Origin: Actinomycetota bacterium
Lineage (GTDB): Bacteria > Actinomycetota > Thermoleophilia > Gaiellales > Gaiellaceae
Reading direction: 5' to 3'
DNA length: 7,846 nt
NCBI GenBank assembly: GCA_013697465.1
Contig: JACCWU010000189.1
Coordinates: forward strand, 1-7,846
The notes beneath the pieces were generated by a model. The model saw only the letters and a list, made by a program, of their open reading frames with translations. It did no database searches and was not told the origin of the DNA. The translations under genes and the position numbers were made by a program. Within the stretch, counting starts at the first letter, position 1, and every line of letters begins with the position of its first letter. Positions 1-7,846 of this stretch are shown here, in pieces.

Positions 1-2
1 CC

Positions 3-749
3 GGTGTGCTCATCCCCTTCATCGGCGCGCCGAACGTGCTCTACGTCGACGCGGCGACTTACTTCCTCGCCTTCGTCCTGGTGCTGGTCTTCGTGCCGCG
101 GCGCAAGCCGCTCGCCGCGCTGGTCGAGCACGAGCACGGAGTTCTCGCGGGAGTTCGCTTTGTCATTCGCGACAAGCTGCTCGCACCGCTCGCTGCCACG
201 GTCGTCGGATTCGGCTTCCTCGGTGCCGGAATGTCGGCCGGGCTTCCGTTCTACGCCTTCGCCGAGTTCGACGGTGACGCCCGCATCGCCGGGCTCTTCT
301 ACGCTGCGCTCGGCGCTGGAGCTCTCGTCGGGAGCCTGGCTGCGGTGATCCTCGTGCGCAGGTTCTCACCGCTCCGTCTCGCCGGATTCGGGGCGCTCGC
401 ATTCGTGGTGCCGGTGTGGGTGCTGCCCTTCCTCCCTCCATGGCCGGTCGTGTTCGTCGCCTTGTTCGTCGCCACGTTCTTCACGCCGCTCATCAACGGG
501 CCGATCATGGCGGTCCTCACCGCGCGGACCCCCGACGCGTTGCGGGCGAAGGTCATCACCGCGGTCATTTCGATCAACACGCTCGCTGCTCCGCTCGGCT
601 TCCTCCTGGCCGGGCAGGTCCTCGAGCACTGGGGCATTGGTCCCCTGTTCACCATGGTCGTCGCGGGCATGACGTGGGTCGTGGTCGTCTTCGCCGCGAT
701 CGTGCTTCGCCATCGCGACGCGGATCTCGTGGCCGAGCCGGCCGTCTGA
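3..749 (+). CDS. MFS transporter, C-terminal half (5' end outside window)
   Basis: This is the last 248 codons of a major facilitator superfamily carrier; the frame is open to the left edge, so the start lies upstream and the GTG at 6 is internal. Seven hydrophobic segments are visible (visible residues about 12-31, 60-82, 95-117, 125-143, 148-170, 188-207 and 211-235). They fit TM6 to TM12 of a 12-helix carrier, with the charged stretch 32-59 (PRRK, EHEHG, VRFVIRDK) as the central cytoplasmic loop. The TPDALRAKV stretch at about 176-184 resembles the cytoplasmic loop seen in MFS_3-type exporters (often TPDALRGRV). The composition (NVLYVDAATY, then GVLAGVRF) resembles actinobacterial putative drug or metabolite exporters, which act by proton antiport in the inner membrane. 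The substrate cannot be read from the sequence. The hydrophilic tail ends in AEPAV. The next gene is 112 nt away and has its own promoter, so an operon with uvrB is unlikely. Confidence 0.85.
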   Translation, partial: GVLIPFIGAPNVLYVDAATYFLAFVLVLVFVPRRKPLAALVEHEHGVLAGVRFVIRDKLLAPLAATVVGFGFLGAGMSAGLPFYAFAEFDGDARIAGLFYAALGAGALVGSLAAVILVRRFSPLRLAGFGALAFVVPVWVLPFLPPWPVVFVALFVATFFTPLINGPIMAVLTARTPDALRAKVITAVISINTLAAPLGFLLAGQVLEHWGIGPLFTMVVAGMTWVVVVFAAIVLRHRDADLVAEPAV

Positions 750-756
750 GCGAGCG

Positions 757-788
757 CTGCGCCCAGCCACCTGCAGGCAGGTCCGCAG
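757..788 (+). terminator. Weak compound hairpin after the MFS gene, possible terminator
   Basis: Just after the MFS stop codon, an outer 5-bp stem (CTGCG at 757-761 with CGCAG at 784-788) encloses an inner 5-bp stem (ACCTG at 769-773 with CAGGT at 778-782) around a CAGG loop. The internal loop between the stems is lopsided (7 nt against 1). No T-tract follows. Position and pairing suit a terminator, but in such GC-rich DNA short stems arise by chance. Confidence 0.25.
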
Positions 789-822
789 GGCATTCACGTA
801 AGTAGATCCCATTCCTCACCAA

Positions 823-842
823 CGCTCGAGGCGCGCTCGAGG
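823..842. repeat. Tandem CGCTCGAGG repeat with palindromic cores, possible operator
   Basis: The 9-mer CGCTCGAGG occurs at 823-831 and again at 834-842, one helical turn apart (11 nt). Each copy contains the palindrome CTCGAG (825-830 and 836-841), so the pair can also be read as an inverted repeat with a 5-nt centre. It lies 8 nt upstream of the TACCCT box of uvrB, where a repressor would be expected to bind. It does not match the actinobacterial SOS (LexA) consensus. Its function is inferred from position only. Confidence 0.4.
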
Positions 843-849
843 TGGCGGC

Positions 850-861
850 TACCCTAGCCCG

Positions 862-862
<1 letters not shown>
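850..862 (+). promoter_or_regulatory. Probable -10 box and leaderless start for uvrB
   Basis: TACCCT at 850-855 fits the TANNNT form of bacterial -10 elements and lies 6 nt before the GTG at 862. That spacing places transcription initiation at or next to the first base of the start codon. No Shine-Dalgarno sequence precedes the GTG. I see no good -35 element. Leaderless genes of this layout are common in Actinomycetota. Confidence 0.55.
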
Positions 863-2862
<2,000 letters not shown>

Positions 2863-2868
2863 CCCGCA

Positions 2869-2882
2869 TAGGATCGGCGGCG
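2869..2882 (+). promoter_or_regulatory. Probable -10 box and leaderless start for the hydrolase gene
   Basis: TAGGAT at 2869-2874 lies in the 19-nt gap after uvrB and 7 nt before the GTG at 2882, repeating the layout seen in front of uvrB. There is no Shine-Dalgarno. A -35 element would fall inside the last codons of uvrB, and I see no clear match there. The hydrolase can therefore have its own leaderless transcript as well as read-through from uvrB. Confidence 0.5.
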
Positions 2883-4849
2883 TGGAGCACCGCCGCGCCT
2901 GGATCCCGCTGGCCGACGGAACACGCCTCGCCGCCCGGCTCTGGGTCCCGGACGAGCGGCCCGCGGCGGTCCTGCTCGAGGCGTTGCCGTACCGGATGGA
3001 CGACCTCACGTCGTCGTACGCATCGGAGTACGAACGGCTGTGCCGGGAGGGAGGCTTCGCGGTCGCGCGGGTCGATCTTCGCGGCACCGGCTCGTCGGAG
3101 GGGATCGCGGTCGACGAGTACCCGCCCCAGGAGCAGGCCGACCTCGCCGAGGCGATCGCCTGGCTCGCGGAGCAGGAGTGGTCGAGCGGGCGGGTGGGGA
3201 TGTACGGCACGTCGTACTCCGGCTTCAACTCGATCCAGATGGCGATCGAGAGACCGCCGGCGCTCGGCGCGATCTGCGCCATCTACGCGACCGACGACCG
3301 CTACGCGGACGACGTCCACTACACGGGCGGGGCACTGCGGGCGATCGATCTCGTCGACTACGTCCTGTACATGGCCGCGCTCACGGTGCTCCCGCCGGTG
3401 CCGTCGGTGTTCGGAGAGGCGTGGCGCGACGAGTGGCTGCGGCGCATCGAGAGCTCGGAGCCGTGGCTGCTGCGCTGGCTCGAGGAGCAGGTGGACGGCC
3501 CGTACTGGCGGCACGGCTCGCTGCGGCCGGGCTACGGGCGGATCGCGTGCCCAACGATGCTCGTCGGAGGCTGGGCCGACGGCTACCGCAACAACACCTT
3601 CCGCACATTCGAGGCGCTCCAGTGCCCGAAGCGGCTGCTCGTCGGACCGTGGAGCCACATGTCGACGGCGATGTCGCTCCCCGGGCCCCACATCGACCTC
3701 GTCCCGGAGCTCGTCCGCTGGTTCGGTCGGTGGCTACGCGACGAGGGGAACGGCGTCGACGCCGAGCCGCCGATCCAGGTCTTCGTACGCAGGTCGACTC
3801 GCCCGGAGCCCGATCTCGCGGAGGTGCGAGGAAGCTGGCGCTCCGAGCCGGGGTGGCCGCTCGATCGGGCTCGGACACAGGTGCTCCGCCCCGAGCCGGC
3901 TGAAGGCTCGGACGAGCTCGAGATACGGGGCGACCTAGGGACGAGCGCCTGGATCTCGTGTGCCGGCCGCCTCCCCTGGGGCCAGCCGAGCGACCAGCGC
4001 GAGGACGACGCGCGCTCGCTCACCTACGACTGGGAGCCGCTCGACGCGGAGCTCGAGATCCTCGGGCATCCAGCGCTCGCCGCGACGGTCGTCTCGTCGG
4101 CACCCGTCGCTTTCGTCTCCGCGAAGCTCTGCGACGTCTTCCCGGACGGAACGTCGGCACTCGTCGCCCGCGGGATCCTCAACCTCGCGCAGCGCACGTC
4201 GTCAGTGGAGCCGGAGCCGCTCGAGCTCGGTGCCGCGGCGACCGTGACCGTCGAGCTGGACGCGACCTCGTGGGTCTTCGAGGCAGGCCACCGGATCCGG
4301 CTCTCGCTCGCCGGCGCCGACTGGCCGAACATCTGGCCGCCGCCGACGCCGGGCACTCTCACCTTCGACCGCGCGGCGCTCGCGCTCTCTTTGCCCGTAG
4401 TCGCGGGGGAGCCTCCCGTGGCGGAGCCTCCTGAGTTCACCTCGTCTCCGGGAACCGACGCGCACGCGTCCGAGCCCGCGGGCGAACAGCCGCCGACGCT
4501 GTGGCGGATCGAGCGCGATGTGCTCGGCCGCGAGACGCGGGCGGTCGTCTCGCACGGCTCGAGCTACGAAGGTAAGGAGGGCGCGCGGATCGACGAGCGC
4601 TACGAAGGTGCCGTGGGCGTCTCGACGGTGGATCCCGGCGCCGCATGGGCCCGCGCGACCTGCCGCTACGTGATCCGCTGGCCGGAGGCCGACTGTGCGA
4701 CCGAGGCTCGCCTCGACCTGCGCTCGGACGCGGAGGCGTACCACGTCGTCGTGGACGTCATGGCCGAGGAGCTCGGCGACGACGTGACGACGGGCATCGG
4801 CCGTCGCGAGCGACGTTTCGAACGGACGATCCCGCGCCGGCTGCAATAG
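2882..4849 (+). CDS. CocE/NonD-family serine hydrolase (S15 peptidase-like), with extra C-terminal domain
   Basis: This 655-aa alpha/beta hydrolase belongs to the family that includes cocaine esterase and X-Pro dipeptidyl-peptidases, which cleave esters, amides or X-Pro peptide bonds. The catalytic domain (about 1-280) opens with IPLADGTRLAARLW. It carries VDLRGTGSSEG (64-74), the nucleophile elbow GTSYSG with Ser111, the GGWADGY motif with Asp233, and GPWSHM with His259, a complete triad. The lid region includes TDDRYADDVHY (137-147), typical of one CocE subfamily. A jelly-roll domain like that of X-Pro dipeptidyl-peptidases follows (about 295-510, ending near LSLAGADWPNIWPP). A further domain of about 115 residues (540-655) is found in longer members of about 650-680 aa; its role is unknown to me. 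There is no signal peptide, so a cytoplasmic location is inferred. The GTG start fits both the family N-terminus and a leaderless promoter. The exact substrate cannot be assigned; an annotation as peptidase is only a family guess. Confidence 0.9.
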   Translation: MEHRRAWIPLADGTRLAARLWVPDERPAAVLLEALPYRMDDLTSSYASEYERLCREGGFAVARVDLRGTGSSEGIAVDEYPPQEQADLAEAIAWLAEQEWSSGRVGMYGTSYSGFNSIQMAIERPPALGAICAIYATDDRYADDVHYTGGALRAIDLVDYVLYMAALTVLPPVPSVFGEAWRDEWLRRIESSEPWLLRWLEEQVDGPYWRHGSLRPGYGRIACPTMLVGGWADGYRNNTFRTFEALQCPKRLLVGPWSHMSTAMSLPGPHIDLVPELVRWFGRWLRDEGNGVDAEPPIQVFVRRSTRPEPDLAEVRGSWRSEPGWPLDRARTQVLRPEPAEGSDELEIRGDLGTSAWISCAGRLPWGQPSDQREDDARSLTYDWEPLDAELEILGHPALAATVVSSAPVAFVSAKLCDVFPDGTSALVARGILNLAQRTSSVEPEPLELGAAATVTVELDATSWVFEAGHRIRLSLAGADWPNIWPPPTPGTLTFDRAALALSLPVVAGEPPVAEPPEFTSSPGTDAHASEPAGEQPPTLWRIERDVLGRETRAVVSHGSSYEGKEGARIDERYEGAVGVSTVDPGAAWARATCRYVIRWPEADCATEARLDLRSDAEAYHVVVDVMAEELGDDVTTGIGRRERRFERTIPRRLQ

Positions 4850-4856
4850 CCGCCGC
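4834..4856. terminator. Imperfect hairpin at the convergent gene junction, possible bidirectional terminator
   Basis: CGGCT (4838-4842) pairs with AGCCG (4848-4852) around the loop GCAAT. After a single C-C mismatch, GCG (4834-4836) pairs with CGC (4854-4856). The stem contains the stop codon of the hydrolase gene and lies 18 nt beyond the stop of the convergent ATPase gene. Neither strand has a T-tract. It is the only structure I see that could separate two gene ends only 24 nt apart. Confidence 0.3.
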
Positions 4857-4873
4857 AGCCTGCCGATCCTCGT

Positions 4874-5878
4874 CTACCACTCTTCCGCGAGGATGCACGC
4901 CGCCCTGTGGCAATGGGCGCCGCGCAGCTCCGGATCGTTCGTCTTGCATGCATCGATCGCGACCGGGCAGCGCGGATGGAAACGGCAGCCAGACGGGACC
5001 TCGATCGGGTTCGGAGTCTCGCCGCGCAGCACCTGGGCGGTGACGCGCTTGCGGGGATCCTTACGTGGCACGACCGAGAGCAGCGCCTTCGTGTACGGGT
5101 GACGCGGCCTCTCGATGACGTCTCGTGCTCGGCCCTCCTCGACGATGCGGCCCAGATACATGACGCAGATGCGATCGGCGAACCGGGCGGCCGTCGACAG
5201 GTCGTGGGTGATCATGAGCACTGCGAGGCCTCGTCGGCGAAGCTCGTCGAGGATCGCGAGGATGCCGGCCCGGACCGAGACGTCGAGCATCGAGACGGGC
5301 TCGTCCACGACGAGGAGCTCCGGCTCGAGCACGAGGCTGGCCGCGATCGCGACTCGCTGCCGCTGCCCTCCGGAGAGCTCGTGGGGGAACCGATCGACGA
5401 AGAGCTCCGCGGGAGCGAGCCCGACACGCTCGAGCGCGTGAACGACGCGGTCATGCCTGTCGGCGCGTGACCCGATCCCGTGGATGACGAGAGGCTCTGC
5501 GACGGTCGTGGAAACACGGAACCGGGGGTCGAGGGATTCGTACGGATCCTGGTAGATGATCTGCATGCGGCGGCGCAGCCGTCGCATGCCGCTGCGCGAG
5601 AGGGTGGTGACCTCGTTGCCGTCGAACCGCACGCTGCCCCCCTCGGACTCGACGAGCCGGAGGATCGCCTGGGCAGTCGAGGTCTTGCCACAGCCCGACT
5701 CGCCCACGAGCGCGACCATCTCGCCGCTCGCTACGGAGAGCGACACTCCGGACACCGCATGCACGTGCCGCTGTGCGCGGCGGAGGAGCGCGCCGCTCAG
5801 CCCTCGCGGAACGCGGTAGCGGACGACCAGGTCCTCGACCTCGAGCAGCGGGCGGCCGTTGGTCGTGGCGTTGGTCAT
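4874..5878 (-). CDS. Oligopeptide/dipeptide-type ABC importer, ATP-binding subunit (DppF/OppF-like)
   Basis: This is one of the two ATPases that power an Opp/Dpp-class importer, acting at the cytoplasmic face of the membrane as a heterodimer with the neighbouring ATPase. The 334 residues include Walker A GESGCGKT (59-66), Q-loop Gln110 in IIYQDPYESLDP, signature LSGGQRQR (168-175), Walker B LLVVDEP with Glu193, a D-loop reading SMLDVS (196-201) and switch His225. A C-terminal oligopeptide-transporter domain begins at RHPYTKALL (259-267). It holds cysteines 298, 304, 311 and 323 (plus 328), matching the spacing of the family's iron-sulfur site. The ATG at 5878 overlaps the upstream ATPase stop as ATGA; no Shine-Dalgarno is visible, so translational coupling is likely. 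The frame is open further upstream, but that stretch is the neighbour gene read in another frame. SMLD instead of the usual SALD is also seen in oligosaccharide-importing relatives, so the substrate class is uncertain. Confidence 0.94.
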   Translation of the reverse strand: MTNATTNGRPLLEVEDLVVRYRVPRGLSGALLRRAQRHVHAVSGVSLSVASGEMVALVGESGCGKTSTAQAILRLVESEGGSVRFDGNEVTTLSRSGMRRLRRRMQIIYQDPYESLDPRFRVSTTVAEPLVIHGIGSRADRHDRVVHALERVGLAPAELFVDRFPHELSGGQRQRVAIAASLVLEPELLVVDEPVSMLDVSVRAGILAILDELRRRGLAVLMITHDLSTAARFADRICVMYLGRIVEEGRARDVIERPRHPYTKALLSVVPRKDPRKRVTAQVLRGETPNPIEVPSGCRFHPRCPVAIDACKTNDPELRGAHCHRAACILAEEW

Positions 5879-6849
5879 GTCACGACCGCCAGGGTCTCGG
5901 CGAAGTGGCACGCGCTGACGTGACCCTTGCCGACGGTCCTCAGCTCGGGACGCTCCGAGACGCACCGCCCCTCGGCCCGGTAACAGCGTGGCGCGAACGG
6001 GCACCCCTGGATCTCGTGGTCGAGCCGAGGCGGAACGCCGGGAATCGAGACGACGTCGTCCCGGGACTCGAGGTCGGGGGTGGCTGCCCAGAGCAGCCGC
6101 GTGTACGGGTGGCGTGTCTCGTGATAGAGCGCGTCCGTCGGTCCCTGCTCCACGATCTTGCCCGCATACATCACGGCGGCGTGCGTACACGTCTGGGCGA
6201 CGATGGGCAGGTCGTGGGTGACGAGGACCAGGGCCAGGCCGAGCTCGTTCGACAGGTGCGTGAGGAGCTCGAGGATCTGCGCCTGCACCATCACGTCGAG
6301 CGCCGTCGTCGGTTCGTCGGCGAGCAGGATGCGCGGGTTGCAGGCGAGCGCCATCGCGATGGCGGCACGCTGGCGCATTCCTCCGGACAGCTCGTGTGGA
6401 TAGCTCCTCGCCCGTTCCGGCGCGATTCCAACCGTTACGAGGAGCTCGCGGACGCGGCTTGCCGCCTCCTTCCCGGTCGCGACCCCGTGCAGCTCCATCG
6501 GCTCGGCGATCTGCCGGCCGATTCGCTTGACCGGGTCGAACGCGTTCATCGCGCCCTGGAAGACCATGGCGATGTCCTTCCAGCGGTGGGGCGAGATGGT
6601 CTGTTCTCCGCGCTCGAGCAGGTTGACGCCCTCGAGCAAGATTCGGCCGGAGACAGACGCAGTAGGCGGCAGCAATCCCATCAGCGCGAGGATCGTCGTG
6701 GTCTTGCCGCACCCCGACTCCCCGACCATGCCAAGCCTCGTTCCGTCGGCGACGGAGAAGGACACGCCCCGAACCGCGTGCAGCTTTCCGCCGTTCGGCA
6801 GGTCGAACCAGACGTTGAGGTCCTGGACCTCGAGGAGCGCGGGCATCAT
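5875..6849 (-). CDS. Oligopeptide/dipeptide-type ABC importer, ATP-binding subunit (DppD/OppD-like)
   Basis: This is the partner ATPase of the importer, 324 aa. It shows Walker A GESGCGKT (43-50), Q-loop Gln98 in MVFQGAMNAFDP, signature LSGGMRQR (154-161), Walker B ILLADEP with Glu179, D-loop TALD (182-185) and switch His212. The C-terminal oligopeptide-transporter domain starts at RHPYTRLLWAATP (246-258). It contains Cys283, Cys289, Cys296 and Cys314, the arrangement that binds a [4Fe-4S] cluster in structurally studied relatives such as mycobacterial OppD. The start ATG at 6849 overlaps the permease stop as ATGA; the adjacent ATG at 6846 is equally possible and shortens the protein by one residue. 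The 3' end overlaps the next ATPase start by 4 nt. The QGAMN wording after the Q-loop is typical of one branch of the family that includes sugar-oligomer importers. Confidence 0.94.
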   Translation of the reverse strand: MMPALLEVQDLNVWFDLPNGGKLHAVRGVSFSVADGTRLGMVGESGCGKTTTILALMGLLPPTASVSGRILLEGVNLLERGEQTISPHRWKDIAMVFQGAMNAFDPVKRIGRQIAEPMELHGVATGKEAASRVRELLVTVGIAPERARSYPHELSGGMRQRAAIAMALACNPRILLADEPTTALDVMVQAQILELLTHLSNELGLALVLVTHDLPIVAQTCTHAAVMYAGKIVEQGPTDALYHETRHPYTRLLWAATPDLESRDDVVSIPGVPPRLDHEIQGCPFAPRCYRAEGRCVSERPELRTVGKGHVSACHFAETLAVVT

Positions 6850-7799
6850 GGCGCTTGGCGCTCGGGCCGGCCGAGCACCCGGAAGCGCCGCACCGACAGG
6901 TGCCCGGTTCGCAGGCGCGGATTGAGCGCGTCTTCCATCGCCTGCCCGAGGATCGTGCAGGCGAGCACGACGAGCATGACGCAGATCCCGGGCGGGATGA
7001 TCGCCCACCACGCTTCGTTGATCATGGCGTCGTCCGTGAACGCGTTCTCGATCAGGCGGCCCCACGAGATGTCGCTCGGATCGCCCAGTCCGAGGAACGT
7101 GATGAACGTCTCGGCAAAGATCGCGTACGCGATGAGGAGCACCGTGTTCGCGATCAAGAGCGGCGTCACCTGTGGCAGGACGTGGCGCAGGATCAGGCGG
7201 GAGTTTCCGGCGCCGAGCGCACGGGCGCGCTGGACGTAGACCCGCTCCCGGACGCTCTTCGTCTGCGCGCGGAGCAGGCGCGCGGTGAACGTCCAGTAGA
7301 TGACTCCGATGATGATGACGATGTTCCAGGTGCTGCGGCCGAAGAGCGCCGCGAACACGATCATCAGCGGAATGTCGGGAATGACGAGGAAGTAGTCGGT
7401 GACGCGCATGAGTGCCACGTCGGTCTTCCCTCCGAAGAAGCCGGCGAGGATGCCGACGGTGCCCCCGATCAGCGCCGAGATCGCCGCGGCTGCAAAGCCG
7501 ATAAGGAGCGACACCCTCGCCCCGGCGACGAGCATGGAGACCATGCTCGACCCGCCGCCGTCCGTGCCGAGCGGAAACTCCCGGCCCGGCGGCTCGAACA
7601 CCTCGCCGACCTGTGCCTTCGGCTCGCCGTCGATCAGGAGCGGGCCCGCCACTGCCAGGAAGACGAAGAACGCCAGCACCGCCAGCGCGACAATGGCAGA
7701 CCGGTTTCGGAGGATCGGTGAGGCGAGAGCACGCAACGCGAGCGAGCGGGTCGGAGGTGCGGCATCCGCAGGCGGGGCGCCGGTTTGAACGGGACTCAT
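6846..7799 (-). CDS. Oligopeptide/dipeptide-type ABC importer, permease subunit (DppC/OppC-like)
   Basis: This 317-aa inner-membrane permease forms half of the translocation channel. It has a polar N-terminus (1-33), TM1 (about 34-56), an external segment with PLGTD (76-80), then TM2 (98-121), TM3 (136-153), TM4 (157-175), TM5 (213-237) and TM6 (264-286). The cytoplasmic EAA loop that docks on the ATPases is clear at about 192-209 (ARALGAG, then ILRHVLP). FLGLGDPSDISWG (235-247) and NPRLR (293-297) are family hallmarks. The usual GTDxxGRDxxSR stretch after TM1 is altered here to GTDGGGSSMVSM, an oddity. The ATG at 7799 was chosen because it overlaps the stop of an upstream frame as ATGA, like the other junctions of this operon; the frame itself stays open to the window edge. 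The 3' end overlaps the DppD-type gene. The promoter and solute-binding protein lie outside the window. Confidence 0.93.
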   Translation of the reverse strand: MSPVQTGAPPADAAPPTRSLALRALASPILRNRSAIVALAVLAFFVFLAVAGPLLIDGEPKAQVGEVFEPPGREFPLGTDGGGSSMVSMLVAGARVSLLIGFAAAAISALIGGTVGILAGFFGGKTDVALMRVTDYFLVIPDIPLMIVFAALFGRSTWNIVIIIGVIYWTFTARLLRAQTKSVRERVYVQRARALGAGNSRLILRHVLPQVTPLLIANTVLLIAYAIFAETFITFLGLGDPSDISWGRLIENAFTDDAMINEAWWAIIPPGICVMLVVLACTILGQAMEDALNPRLRTGHLSVRRFRVLGRPERQAP

Positions 7800-7846
7800 T
7801 GGCCGGCCCCCGGCCCATGAGCGTGGAGGGGTGTGGGGAACCGGAC
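7796..7846 (-). CDS. Probable 3' end of the upstream permease gene (DppB-like), partial
   Basis: Sixteen codons (VRFPTPLHAHGPGAGQ) and a TGA stop enter from the right edge. The stop overlaps the ATG of the next permease as ATGA, the same junction type as the other two in this operon. Opp/Dpp operons normally place a DppB-type permease directly before the DppC-type one. No diagnostic motif is visible in so short a tail, so the identity rests on position alone. Confidence 0.35.
   Translation of the reverse strand, partial: VRFPTPLHAHGPGAGQ

Noticed and set aside
800..861. A LexA/SOS box in front of uvrB
   Set aside because: I looked for the actinobacterial TCGAAC-N4-GTTCGA or CGAAC-N4-GTTCG forms and found none; only the CTCGAG repeat is present, which differs from both.
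4874..6712. A longer 612-aa version of the DppF-like ATPase
   Set aside because: The first 278 codons are the DppD-like gene read out of frame. The true N-terminus is the ATG at 5878, just before the conserved LLEVEDLVVRY.
5773..7239. A 488-codon plus-strand frame opposite the ABC importer genes
   Set aside because: It lies antisense to two genes with complete ATPase motifs and has low-complexity charged composition with no domain.
5875..7818. A longer 647-aa version of the DppD-like ATPase starting at 7818
   Set aside because: The extension is the permease gene read in another frame; the ATPase begins at the ATGATG at 6844-6849.

Overview
The window is ordinary chromosomal sequence from a high-GC bacterium, most likely an actinomycetote; Thermoleophilia-like lineages (Gaiellales/Solirubrobacterales) are my best guess. 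The guess rests on very high third-position GC, GTG starts, the wording of the UvrB protein, and two starts that sit 6-7 nt after a TANNNT box with no Shine-Dalgarno, as in leaderless actinobacterial transcripts. No tRNA, rRNA, CRISPR array, insertion sequence, integrase or phage gene is visible.

Left part, plus strand: the C-terminal half of an MFS drug/metabolite exporter enters from the left edge and stops at 749. A 112-nt gap follows, holding a weak hairpin, a repeated CTCGAG palindrome and a TACCCT promoter box. Then comes a complete uvrB (862-2862), the damage-verifying helicase-like subunit of nucleotide excision repair. Nineteen nt later a second gene starts at 2882, with its own TAGGAT box. 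It encodes a 655-aa CocE/NonD-type (S15 peptidase-like) serine hydrolase with an intact Ser-Asp-His triad and an extra C-terminal domain.

Right part, minus strand: three complete genes and probably the tail of a fourth form a tightly packed ABC importer operon of the oligopeptide/dipeptide (Opp/Dpp) class, transcribed leftwards from beyond the right edge. The order is a likely DppB-type permease tail (7796-7846), a DppC-type permease (6846-7799), a DppD-type ATPase (5875-6849) and a DppF-type ATPase (4874-5878). Every junction is an ATGA overlap, so the subunits are probably translationally coupled. Both ATPases carry a C-terminal four-cysteine cluster, the candidate ligands of the [4Fe-4S] site known in this family. 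Several motif variants (QGAMN after the Q-loop, SMLD in the D-loop, IPPG in the permease) resemble the branch that also includes oligosaccharide importers, so the substrate could be peptides or sugars. The solute-binding protein is not in the window.

The hydrolase and the importer operon converge, with 24 nt between stop codons and one imperfect hairpin across the junction. A shared role (import then hydrolysis of an ester or peptide) is possible, but nothing in the sequence proves it. I found no convincing novel system. The points most worth a second look are the leaderless starts, the CTCGAG repeat over the uvrB promoter, the cysteine clusters, the altered permease motif and the hydrolase C-terminal domain.
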